A DNA stretch of 64,000 nt from positions 309,483 through 373,482 of the forward strand of contig JAEUWP010000602.1 of NCBI GenBank assembly GCA_018524725.1, in the 5' to 3' direction. The notes under the pieces are model-generated. The model was not told the origin of the DNA. It did no database searches and was given only the letters and a program-made list of their open reading frames with translations. Both the position numbers and the translations under genes were made by a program. Below, in pieces: positions 47,858-59,816 of the stretch (its first letter is position 1; each line of letters begins with the position of its first letter). The stretch is from Podaxis mareebaensis. Its lineage: Eukaryota; Basidiomycota; Agaricomycetes; Agaricales; Agaricaceae.

Positions 47858-47932
47858 TGCAGACAGCCAGCAATTCCGTCCTCCCATTATCTTCCTCCAC
47901 TTCCTTTTCTGGAAAAGACACGTCTTACCACC
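47858..47932. promoter_or_regulatory. Compact bidirectional promoter PIK1 / OST3
   Basis: Only 75 bp separate the two start codons. Both promoters and 5' UTRs must overlap each other or the opposite coding sequence. The + strand of the gap is pyrimidine-rich (cttcctccacttccttttct). Confidence 0.6.
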
Positions 47933-49066
47933 ATGAAGTCCCTCTTCGCCCTCCTCCTCGCCCCCCTTGCCTTCGCCGCAACACCCCACGAGCAGCTCGT
48001 CAAGCTCTCCCAGCAAGGGAATGGCGTTATAAAGCTCGACTCCAAGACTTTTGACATCCTCACCTCTCCGAAGCGCACCTGGTCCACCTCAATCCAGCTC
48101 ACGGCCCTCGACAAGAGGCGCAAGTGCACTCCTTGCAAGTACGTCCTCCCATACATGTCCAATCCCCTTCAAATAACGCTCCCGCAGAGATTTTGACCCA
48201 TCGTGGAATGCCGTCGCAAAGGCTTGGGCCGGTGTACCCCAGGCGCAGCGCGACAACCACTTCTTTGCCACGCTGGACTTTGATGACGCTCCTATCGTCT
48301 TCCAAAAGGTACTTTCGACTCTTTACGCGGTCAAGTACGTCTATTAACACACCTTCAGCTTGGTCTCTCGTCTGCACCAGTCGTCATAGCTTATGCACCC
48401 ACCGAGGGCGAGCGCGCGTCTGCCAAGACCACCCCCGCCAAATACGATTTCGCCGAGTGCGTCACAATTCCTCATTCACCCATATCATATCCATTAACAG
48501 TACACGATCTAGTGGCTTTGAACCTGGCCCACTCGCAGAATTCCTCTCCAGGCACACTCCTACTCCAATCCCCTACCGCGACCCCATCGACTGGACTCGC
48601 GTGGTCCTCATCTCCATCTTCGGTCTCTCCCTCTTGCTTTCCCTTCGTTTCGCGTCTCCACTCATTCAGTCTCGCTGGACGTGGGCCTTGGGAACTGTCG
48701 TCACCTCGCTCGTTATGGTTTCTGGTTACATGTTCACCCGTATCAGGAACATGCCGACAGTTGGTGCAGGCGGTTGGATCGCTGCTGGTTTCCAGAGCCA
48801 ATACGGCCAAGAGGTTCACGTCGTCGCGTTCATCTGTGGGTTCCGTATCTCATCAATTTGAAATGATGGACTAACAAGCAATCGCAGATGGTTTACTCTC
48901 GCTCTCCTTCCTCATGCTCACCCTTGTTGTGCCCTACCAGACCTCTCCAAACCGCCAACGCGCCCAGGTATATCTCTGGTCAGCCGTCATCATCATCATC
49001 TATTCCGTCCTCGTCTCGCTTTTCCGTGTAAAGAACCGCGGATACCCTTTCAAACTTTTCCTCTAA
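47933..49066 (+). CDS. OST3: Oligosaccharyltransferase subunit Ost3/Ost6
   Basis: ER membrane subunit of the N-glycosylation complex. It has a signal peptide (MKSLFALLLAPLAFAA), then a lumenal thioredoxin-like domain with the redox motif CTPC, FDPSWNAVAKAWAG, HFFATLDFDDAP and GLSSAPVVIAYAP. Four membrane helices follow: VVLISIFGLSLLLSLRF, WALGTVVTSLVMVSGYMF, GLLSLSFLMLTLVVPY and VYLWSAVIIIIYSVLVSLF. The VGAGGWIAAGFQSQYGQE loop between helices 2 and 3 is family-typical. It ends KNRGYPFKLFL. The length of about 320 residues is normal. The CxxC is intact, so it should form mixed disulfides with acceptor proteins. Confidence 0.95.
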
Positions 49067-49257
49067 AAATTGGGGACCTGGACATTCATTCATGTATTTA
49101 AGACCCTATTAGGGAGAAAAGCTCTATGACGTATTATCCTTGCTGCTCATAAATGATATAACAAGCATCAGAGACGTCGGGCAATCAATCGACGAAATAG
49201 AGGAGAGGAAATGGTATAATACAACGAATAAATCATCCCACACGTCCATCCAAGTGT

Positions 49258-52200
49258 TTAAGCACCGCTCCCACCCTCTTGTGCAAACACATCTACATAC
49301 CGACTCCTGATATTCCTCTTCTGCGACGCTTGACTCTTTGGCCTGCCTGGAGGGGGCGCTCCGGGACCGAGCCTGGTACCCGTTGGTGTAGGGGGCGCTG
49401 AATCCAACGCAGGCGGCGCCAAGTTAGATCTCACGCGCATCGGGGGTTTGTTCGTGGGCGGGGACGTGCTCAAGTCAATCGCACTCGCCGACCTCGCAGT
49501 CGGTCCATTTCCATTCACCATTCCATTCGCAGCGCCAGGCCCAGGCGGCTTCGGTCCTGTCATTGCTGGCGACGCTGTTTGGGCGCGCGGAGGTGGTGGC
49601 GCCGGCGCCGGTTTTGGTGCCTCTGCCCCTGCCTAAAAATAGAACATAGAACAGACGTGTCAGTCGCGTCATAACGACGTGGATGAGTTAAGATAGGAAA
49701 CATTACCTTCTTGTTAACCCAACGTTTGAGTTCCTTGTCGTAGTAGAACGAATTTTCTTCGCCCAAGCTGGCCTTGATAGGTCCTCCTGAGGTGTTTTCG
49801 CTGCGTTTCCACCAGCGGCTGAACCAACCTGACGACTGCTGCTGTTGTGCAGGCTGGGTTTCTGCTAGCGTCGAGCATGAGTGAGTGTGCAAAAAATTCC
49901 CCAAGTGAGAACCCACCGGGCTTCTTCTCTTCCTCTTTCATGGGAGCAGCAACAGATCTCTCTGCTTGCCCATCGCCCTCTGTTGTTGGTTCCTTTTTCT
50001 TATTAGCATTATTGCCCAATCCTAGGTCATCGTCTTCCTCATATGATGAGGTCTGTTCGTGCCTCAACGACGATGAAGACGATTGCGGTCCAATAGCAAA
50101 CGTCTGGTTACTCATTGGGGAGAAGAACCCGCTGGAATCTGACCCTCCGTTGCTATCCTCAACCTTCTCAAAGTGTGCCGCAGTCGGCGTCTTCCCAGTA
50201 TCTCCATACGCAGATGATCCCCACCACGTAACCTCCTGTGCATTTGCTTCGTCTCCGGCATCATTAAGCGACGGCTTTGGCGTCTGCAAATCCGAATCAG
50301 GACTGTATCCATTCGAGTAGTTACTGCCATCATAGCTGTTCAATTGGGTCTGGATGGATGGGAACGACGTTATAGCAGCACTTGCAGACACAGCCTGGGG
50401 CGGCGCAGGGCCAGGGGATGTCCTCCTCCTCATGGGTTCCATTGCAGAAGACGCTCTATCAATCCCATATGGGGCCCTGTTCGACATCGCGGACCCGGTC
50501 CTCGGGGGCAAAGCGTATGCAGGTGTAACAAAGGTAGGCTGGGGCGACGATCTCGCAGAATTGGTTGCCGAGGAGATGGTATTGTAGTGGGCGAATGGGC
50601 CCGTGAGACTTTGAGCCTCTGGCTTCCCAGTTTCGTCTTGCGGCGATGATGGGCTGTCAGACTCGCCAGTGACCAGCTTAGTAAACCTTCCTTCGAGCCA
50701 CCCCCCGATCGTGTCGAGACTCGGTTTTGAAATCTTTCCGGCCATCCACGAGTTTGGTTTATCAGAGTGAGATACCCCGGAAAGTCGATCGGCGAGGCTT
50801 TTGAGTTGTTCGAGCATCGTTGGTGTAAAGTAAGGAGATCCTCTGACGAGGGAGGCTGTAATTGCTTCACAGTACCTAGGTGGGAGATCAGAATTGCCGT
50901 GGATAAAGATGGGAAATGAGACGAACCTGCCAGCCGTGCCAAGATCACCAGCTTCAGCGGCTGCAAAAGCATGAAGCAAGCGATAGGCCTGAAGGTGGGG
51001 AATGCCATGGTTAGGTTCTTGGCCTTTTGGCACAGGGGCAGTTGCTAGGGCATATTCCAAGATCTCAGTGAATATAATCGGGTCGGGGTCCCTTGAGAAC
51101 GTCGGGACGGCTGCAGGGCCCTTAGAACCTAACAATGTGATCCGTGCAGCAGGATTACCAACTCCGCCGAGAGGAGACGTTTGTGGAGAAAGGAGGTAGC
51201 TATGAAACATTGAGATTCTCCTTCTCATGAATTCAATCCTGTAACATACCAAGCATGAGCGGCTTCCAACCAACCGTTTGCCAGAAGCTGATCTCCCAAA
51301 GCAGTTAAAGCTGCAGATGCATCGTTTGTAAGCGGCGATGAAATCATCATTGCGACAATTTCTGCCCATTTTGCGAGAGACTCGGTAGGAATCTTGGCAC
51401 CAGCTACCGGGATGGAAAAGTTGGGTGTTCTAGGAGTCGGCTGGCCTAGTGTCGGCGCTGGAATGGTGGGCGCTGGAATGGGTAAGCGACTGCTCGCCTT
51501 TGTAAGGATATTTCTGGGAACCAATTCTTGCACTGCGAGAATGATAGTTATGGTAAGCAGCCGTGACACTATCTGCATAATACTCCTACCTGCAGCCGCT
51601 CCTTGTCCTGAGAACAGACTATATGCCATCCGGAGCCCTTCCCTTCCATTAACGGAGGAACCCTGCGCATCAGGACGTCCGGGTAGTGCGAAGCTACTGT
51701 CTCCTTTGACTCCAAGCTCAGCCCTGATGAACTCGCTGACAACTTCTTTCCAAGCCTCCTTGTCAATGCTACTCGCAATTACCATGGCATGTGCCCACAG
51801 CTTCTCATCCAAAGCATAATGATACGCCTGACGACGCTCGCCACGGAGAAGGAACTCTTCAATCTTGTCTAGCGCGGCCGCCCGGAGAGTAGTCACCGAA
51901 ATCGTTGCCGCGTCGCCTCCAGCGGCTAATGATCCATACGAAGAGTCAGAGAGGAGTCCGGCTGCATCTACTGTAGTCGTGAAGTTCGTGCCGGAATCGC
52001 CATTTGATAATAGACCTTCGAGCCTGGGAACCAGGGCAGCTCGGACAGTGGAGTCCAGTTGAGGTCTTTACGGGTTATTAGTCCGAGTCTATAGTGGTCG
52101 ACGTGACTTACGTTCCGAGCAAGCGACCGTCGTTCTCAACCATGATCTTCAACAACTTCACGAGAACTAGTTTTCCCTCTGCTGTACGCTTCTCAATACT

Positions 52201-54712
52201 CCCGTTATGCAAATAACCCAAGCCCTGTGTGATTTCCTCTATGCGACCAGAGAGATATTTCGTGAGTTGCGTCTTCTTCGTCTTCGCTTGGGCAGAAGCG
52301 GTGGCTTTCATGATTCCAGTGCTAGGTGGTCCAGGATCCGCATGCAGAGGACCAGGAAACACCGTCGTGAAGTCTAGCGCAGATTCCGGGATCAATTTCT
52401 TCCAGTTTCGTAGCTGCACTTTGGTAGAAGTCCGCGAGGAGAGAGCAACATCAAAGCCCGTGTTTAACATTCCCGCGTCGTGGAAACATGTAACGAGTTT
52501 TCCCCCGAACCCAAAATTGACCACTGGGACACGAACTGAAGTACGTCCCAAAGGGTCATTGGCACCAACAAGAGAGGGTGAAGGCGCATAGGGCGCAATT
52601 GTAGGTTTAATGGTAGCTTCCTGTGGAGATGACAAATCCGCGCCGTGGCCGTAAGGTGACTGCCCATATCCCACAACGGATGAAGGCGGTTTGACAAGGC
52701 GGTTGTGCTGGGAAGGAGCATATGGGTCTTGAGCTATGGGAGTCGGCTCCTGTGAGAGAGTGTGGGGAGTGTAGGGGAACTCGGAAACGGGCGGCAAGTA
52801 TGATGATTGTTGCGGCTTCGTGCTTTGCCGACCATCAGACGAGCGTGCGGAGAACGAGCTCGGTGATCCAGTTCTCTCGATTCCATAGACATTGGTGACA
52901 CGTGCGCCTCGAGGTGCATAGCGGTCATGCGCAATGCTTGAAGATGAATCTGGTGAACTAATTCTATCGACAGAAGTCACAGATGTCGACTTGGATCGCG
53001 TTGCAGGGCCTTTTGGTGGAGCGTATGGACTAACTGTGTCTGCGGTTCCATTGAGGCCTGGGGAGGCTGTTTGCGTCCTCGGAATGTATTCGCTACCTGC
53101 AAATGAACCTTTTCGGGAATCCGGAGAAGCACGAGGTGGGTGGGATAAAGCATACACCGGAGAGGAAGTTGAAGGAGGTCGAGGGCTCTGCCGCGGGCTT
53201 AAAACTTGTCCTGAATCTTGACTTGTTCTACGCGGGGGAGGAGAAACAGCCTTGAGGGGCTTTTGCGGACTCGAAGTTAGAGGAGTGTTGGGTGAATAAG
53301 GTGATACGTGACTGACTTCGGGACTGATGGGTGCCGGTGACGAAGAGACTGGCGGAACAGGGGGAGATTGGGACTCGGTCGCGAGCTCTTCGGGGTCTGG
53401 CTGACTTTCCCGCTGATTGAATTGATCAAAGAAATCTACGCCAGACCCTTGTAAAGCTGTAGTGTCCGGAGCAACTTGGCTGGCGTTAAGTCGGACATCA
53501 CTCGCTCCTGCAGGTGCCCTGTGAGGGTGTGATGCGGCCTCAGAACCCGGTGCATAGGATTCTGATGATCGAAGTGAGGGCGGAGCACTTGAAGTATAAG
53601 GGCCGGGGGTATAAGGCTCGGGTCCAACAGGCGGGACGTTGGTCTCATTGATCCGAGTAGATTGAGGCTGGGTTGGAGGCGGTACGTAGGTCGCAGTATA
53701 GTCAGGCGTCTGTGTGACGGGCTGCGAGGAAGGTCGGGCATATGTTGATGATGCAGCAGGTACACGCGGGGGCGGGAGAGGGGGTGTGGTAGTAGGCTGA
53801 TATGCGGCATAGGCGGGTGTGGGATGTCCCGTTCCCAGCCTGGCTGGCCCAGAAACGTTCCGTCGACTATAAGACGTCGCGAGAAAAGGAGGATCGTAGG
53901 CGTTGGATACCTTGGGCCGTGTAACTTGCGTCGTCGTTGGAGCTGGTGGGGAAGGAACTGTGGCTAGATTCATCTTGGAAGGAGGGGGCGCCGGTGGCGA
54001 GGAATATGACGGCGCTTGAGGGGCGGTATAAGGAGGTTCATACACTGATGTGGACTTGTTTCCGCTCGTGGCCGACGTATCAGAATTATATGTACCATAA
54101 GGTTGGGTCACCGGTTGAGGAACATATGAGTCTGGTGCGTTGCGAGTATCATAGGCAAGTGACTGATTCCCAGGGTAAGAGAATGTGGATTGCTGGGGTG
54201 CAGGAGGTTGATAATTCGACGAAGGGACGTAGGGTGAAGCATGGGGAGGTGCGTATGGGTCGCGAGGAGCCGGCGGTGTATATTTGTCGGTGTCACACGA
54301 TGTGTTGTCTGTAAAGGCTATTAAGACAACGAATACCACCACAAAACACATTAAAATCACTTGTAGTACTGGCACCATAATATGCCTGATTCCCATCCCA
54401 CTGCGATTGAGTCCCATATGTTTCATAAGTCTCCGGTGTCCCACTGGCCCCGTATGTGGGAGCATAAGGATCAGGACTGTATCCGTAGCCCTGCGCTGCA
54501 GGTCGAGTATGACTTGAATTTTCAATTCCAGTTGATGATGATCCTTGTTCCCCGAGGCCGTCGAAAAGATTGGCAGCTGCAGACTCTGCGGAATTGTCAG
54601 CAGTGACACCGGCGAAGAGGTTGTCCGAAGCTTCTGTTCCAAGTGTTGCAAACGGGTCGGACGACGGGTCTTCGGAACCAAACAGCGAAGCTGCTGCCTC
54701 TGTGCCACTCAT
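49258..54712 (-). CDS. SEC16: COPII coat assembly protein Sec16
   Basis: Large peripheral scaffold of ER exit sites, about 1,690 residues. It starts [21 protein letters not shown]. The N-terminal half is Pro/Ser/Tyr-rich and disordered, with many short Tyr/Pro repeats (DPYAPP, SPYAPP, PYTPH). The helical central domain that pairs with Sec13 follows: [65 protein letters not shown] and [19 protein letters not shown] Ser-rich region then runs to the C-terminal motif [11 protein letters not shown], a conserved Sec16 ending. The start was chosen at the MSGTEA ATG, although the frame is open 23 codons upstream. The first intron is near 54310-54375. It shares a convergent 190-bp gap with OST3. Confidence 0.94.
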
Positions 54713-55211
54713 AATGTCAATAGTACAGAGACACAAGAAGGAATGGGAAGGACGGAGAAAATGAGAACTAACTGGGGCCAAGTTAGTTCGCGGTCTTCAC
54801 ACTGTTATTTGGTTCGCTTTGGAGCCCCGACACGTCACGGTCTCCGAAAAATCATGTGTCTCACCGGATCAGCTCGTTCGCACATTGAGCTTCAAAATGC
54901 TATTACCAGCAAAAATCAACGATAGAATGTATAGTGAATGCGCGTAGCATAGATGGACGGGATGCAAGGTCAACCAAGAGGTACTAAGTCCAACGAAAAA
55001 GTTTGCAGGCGTGATGAGGAACCCGTGATGCAAAGGTAAATATAGTGAAGTAGACACATTCCAAGGGATTCTCCACTACAATTATAAACCCAATTAAAGA
55101 TATGAGGCGTCAGCCGATGTATTGGCCAATATCAGATCCCGTTATCTTCGCGGTTGTCGCCGAAGAGCAGTCTCTCAACTGAAGGTGATTTAGCTAAATG
55201 CAACTTACGGA
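54713..55211. other. Intergenic region between the PUF stop and SEC16 start
   Basis: About 500 bp with no ORF worth supporting. It should hold the SEC16 promoter and the PUF gene's 3' UTR. Confidence 0.4.
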
Positions 55212-58110
55212 CTAATTGAGTAACCTACTAGCAACAATATGTTTCGGCTCGATTTTGGGCCTTGGCTCGCGTTTAATGGACATGAGATGGGACCTGACGC
55301 GGGCATAAAGCAGTTCTCTCTGGTTTCCCTCAACCTGATTAAGTGCTGTTTGGATGACGTAGTCTAAATGGCAGGTTAACCACAGATGAAATTTGAGGAA
55401 CGAAATTTTACGTACTTCCATAGGCATCCATCATCATAGCGTGAACAGGATCAACACCGTGCTCGGTGTCCAAAATTTCGTCTACTAACTTGCGTCTTGT
55501 GTCCGAATCTGCATGAACCAAGACTTTCTCTACGACGTTAGAGGCGAACTTGTGCCGGGACATCTTTAGGACGAGACCCTTCATTTGTGCCGCAATGATC
55601 ACACAGTCATGAGGTTGACCATGCTGTAAAACGTATTGAACCACGTAATTCTGCACAGCGCATTGGTAAGCTCCTGATAAGGATGCGAACTTGAAACACT
55701 GACCCCGAACTGATCCTGCATTAAGTTGTCCGCAATCCCATGAAGTTCATCAATCATACCACGACAATAGTCGTTGGGTAGATACTCCAAACATCTTTGC
55801 AAAACACGACAACCATATGGGTGGACGGCAAGTTGGCGAGCAGCATCACGGAAGGCTCTCAAGAATGACAAGCGCTCAGGTGGCACTGTCATGACGAATT
55901 TCTGAATTACCTATACAGTAAAAGGTCAAACCAAGCCACCTAATAAGAGCAAGTTCCAACGAACATGATTACCGTTGGTATCTTTGACAACTGTGAGTAC
56001 GTGAGGCTCTATCTTGCGAACAAGCTGGGTCTGCTGCTCGGCAGTGCATAACTCAATAACCTGTTGTCGTCAATAGTTAGTTGGAGCAACAGTATTAACG
56101 AGAGATTCCACCTTTTGGACGACGCGGCAACCATAGACATTCAATGACAGGTCAACAATCTCATTCTCAACGATACGCGCCAAGCCAGCTCGCTGATCTT
56201 GTGTCCCGAAGTCCATCAGCTTTTGGATTACCTAAAAAGGAAACTAGTAAACGATTGTGGTTCCTGGGTGCGCCACAACCAAAAACTCACATAGTTACCA
56301 AAAACATCCTGCATAAGCTTCATGGCGTATGTCGGAACGATTTCATCGTAGACAGCTCGAATCTTTTCCAGACCTGCATTCTCGAGCTTGGTCTGGATGA
56401 AACGCGACCCGTACTGATCTGTGCTAAATTCGACGATATGTCCGACAATATCCTAAAAAAGCTCTAAATCAAATTTCAAATGTCAAATGTTACAGTCTCA
56501 ACCCACAGTAAGTTCCCACTTTCGGGATTTCCGAGTTCGGAACTCTTCCAAGAGATTACTTCGGATCACCGAAGTAAGACGAAGATTGCTTGGATAGGGA
56601 AGTACACTGTTCGAATATACCGGAGTCATCGGGACGAATTGTGGCATGTGAGGTGTCGCAAACGGAACGAGATGAGAACCCGATTCCAAAGAGCCGAAGT
56701 TGGCATTGTGAGGCGGGATTAGAGGCGTCATGGAAGTCAGCATAGGTGTGGGCATGGTTGGATACTGGCGTCTAATTTCAGTTCATCCTCTGTAAATAGA
56801 TAACTGCAACTTACCTGAACTTCCATCTTGTCGGCGCTGGAAATATTACCCGATGATAACATCTGCGGTGTCGCAAGTGGAGACGGTCCAGGAGGTCCGT
56901 ACAATAAACCTTGAGTCGGGTAGTAGTATTGAGGCGCGGGTGGTCTGGGGTTGACGGGGTATTCATAGAGGAAATTCGGACGACGGTGTGGATCCAACGG
57001 CGAGAGACTGGGATAGACTGGTGCTGGAGTACCATTAATTATAGAGGGGGAAGAGTATGCCGGTGGATCCGAATTCGTGCGGTAGGGATCATAACTAAAG
57101 GGGTTGTCAGAGAATGAGTCTCTAGTTGCTTGTGATGCTTGGTAGGGTAAATTATAATCCGGTTGAGGGAAAGAGGCATAAGATACAGGATTGGAAGGCG
57201 GAAGATGGTTTCGTGATTGCAGGTTGAGCGCAGCCTGTCGTTGAAGATCATGGTCATCCTCAACAACCATACCCCTCATAGCTGAGCTGAGCTCATCAAC
57301 ATTAGGGGATCTCCTAGCAGTTTGAAGGGCGTCAAAGGTTGCAGTGATAGGCGACTTCTGGTACGCCGGACCATACGGTCGAGTGGGGGAGTTGGCTGAA
57401 ACTAGGCCTTCAACTATTCGTCAATGCGGGAATGAGAATACCCAGTCATGTCCACTGACCATTTTTCAGCGCCAATGTTTGTTCCTGGAGATCCATTAGT
57501 TTCTCCATGACAGCGTCGTATGTGATCACTCACAATCCGAGGAATTGACAACACCCCCGTTTGTCCGATGGGCGGCTGCCTAGCCTTTGCGACAGGGTCC
57601 TGAGTCTGGTATGAAAAGAAGGACGGGGGCATTACATATATTGCACAGGACACATACCAGCTTGACGTGATCATGCACCTCGTCCCAGCTCCTGCTCGTT
57701 GCGGGCCTTGACAAGGATGTCCAGTCAGTGAGACTACCACGTTGTGTGGCATCACTACGAGGGGGGGAGACTTCATGGGCACTTGCGACTGACGACCCAG
57801 GTGTATTTCTCGGGTGAGAACCTGCCCAGACCTGAGATTAAAGCAAATAATTAAGCCGAGGCGTATCATAGAAATGCCGACACTTACCTGCCACCCAGAA
57901 TTCAAACTCTTCAGTCCACTGAGGTTACCGCCAACAGCATAGGAACCTCCGGTATTGATTAATCGTTGCGATTGAGTCTAGGAAACACCAGTTAATAATC
58001 TCACGGTTCATAACAAGCGCTCTCCTTACATTAGTCGGCGAGCGAGAAGGGGATTGGTTCCTCGAAGGATTCGTGGAACCGGATGGTTTACGAGAGCTAA
58101 CAGTAGACAT
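55212..58110 (-). CDS. Pumilio/PUF-family RNA-binding protein
   Basis: Post-transcriptional regulator that binds 3' UTRs, usually at UGUA-containing sites. It is about 790 residues in roughly ten exons. It starts [19 protein letters not shown]. The first 450 residues are Ser/Pro/Tyr/Asn-rich and disordered. The C-terminal domain has PUF repeats recognised by the helix motifs [82 protein letters not shown] and [12 protein letters not shown]. These are the eight RNA-contacting repeats, in Puf3/Pumilio order. The exon ending [10 protein letters not shown] gives the stop at 55212. Which yeast PUF it corresponds to is not certain; Puf3-like is my best guess. Confidence 0.92.
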
Positions 58111-59816
58111 TTTGTAGAACGATTATGATTAGACTGATATGAATGAGTGAGTAGTTCGCGGTTGACAAGCAGAGAGCGCTCACTAAGGGAGATTATGCAG
58201 AACAAATATGGTTGGTAGCCGACAGATATTAAACGCTTGCAGAACAATTGGAAACAGCAAAGATTATCCTGCACACAATAGGTGGGTGAGCAATAGGCTG
58301 GACACAATATTGGGTGAGGCAGAAGAACAAGACACGGATGGGCAAAGCTGGAGAAGGACACGAAGAATGGCAGAACGCGTAGGACACGAGAAACTCACAA
58401 GGCTAGGGGTATAGGCTGTCGAGGTACAGAGGACTGGACAGAGTGGAAGGTGTGAAAGGAGTGTGGAGGATGAACGAAACATCCACCGCCAAAAACAGGG
58501 AGAAGAAGACCAGGACCCTTAGCGCAAACAGTGACTCCAAATCTCCATTCAGGAATGCGAGCATGTTCGACGGAATTAAACCACCATACGGAGGCATTTT
58601 CCAGGAAATATGAATATAAAAATTATATACCTCGTTTCAACCCGACCAAATAAGCTAACGCACATCTGAGTTGGATCTTGATCTATTTTCAGGTCCCCGT
58701 TAGTAAATCTTGACGACAAGCATGGACAAACACCTGCTTCTCGGCGAGTCGTCTTTTGGTGACGGTGACGGGCTTTTCCTGTGTACGGTCCGACCATTGA
58801 AATGTCTTCTCGGTGCATGCTGCGAGTAGCGCCTCTACACGTTTCTGTCCCTCCTACCGACTTCCTTCCGGCTCACATAGCGCATCAATGACGTAATAAG
58901 AAGTCCCCGTATAGCGGCAGTCAGGAGCCCACCCTTGTCAATCCCTTTCATTTTCCCACACCCGTTACGCTCTTCAAAGGCTACCCTCCATTCCAAACTT
59001 TTCTTAAAAAACGGATGGAATGGAGTGACAACTCCCGAATTCAGACTTGACTGGGCATTCGCAGACACACACTCGGCCATTCCACGGCATAGCTGGACGC
59101 TGAACTTCGCGATCCATATGCCGCCAAGCTCCAAAGCCACGGACACCCGGCTAACGAACCCGACTAGTCTAAACAACCCTGATATCAGCGAGTCAAATAG
59201 ATCTGTGGCCGAATACGAGCTTAAGCAACGTCCAATTTTCTCTAGTTTCTACGTTTACTGGCATAAAAATTTTCATGTTCAGTTACGTGAAAGGGCTGTT
59301 CTGGATGCCTCGAACCGAATTGAACGCCCAGCCTTTGTCAGAAACCGCAGGTATCATTTCGTTGCACGACTACCGACTAGTTGAGTTGTCCCTGGTCCGT
59401 CGACACGAACTTTACCACGATGCCAGTGCCACAATTTCGGTTTAAGCACACTGTAGACACTCATAATTGAGGGGTCCAAGATTATATTTCCGGAGGACCA
59501 GCCATATCCGTGAATTATTAATGCACTCCGGACCACAATGATAGTAAATGCTATGCGAGATATAGACTGGGTATGCGAGAAGAGCAAGAGGCCAAAGCAA
59601 AGAAGTGACACGACAGCAATTACTCAAATTCACCGTGATGAATTGAAGAACCAAGACGCTCGTTTCGCTGGAAGGGAACAAGCAGATCAGTTCATTAGTA
59701 TCGCACCTAGCCATAAATGAATATATGAACAAAGGTGACATACCATTACTAGTAGATCAAACGGAAGATCCACGGCAGTCCCGTTAGAGATGGATCATAC
59801 AGAACGAATGAATAGC
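58111..59816. other. Gene-poor region between the PUF start and kinesin stop
   Basis: About 1.7 kb. It includes the PUF promoter and leader. A 64-codon ATG frame at 58403-58597 (-) is hydrophobic (LFALRVLVFFSLFLAV) and unrecognised. A 149-codon frame at 58935-59384 (+) lacks an ATG at its start and is overlapped by an antisense open frame at 58835-59176. Nothing here matches a family that I know. Confidence 0.45.

Noticed and set aside
58935..59384. 149-codon + frame as a gene
   Set aside because: It has no ATG at its start, is overlapped by an antisense open frame, and has no recognisable motif.
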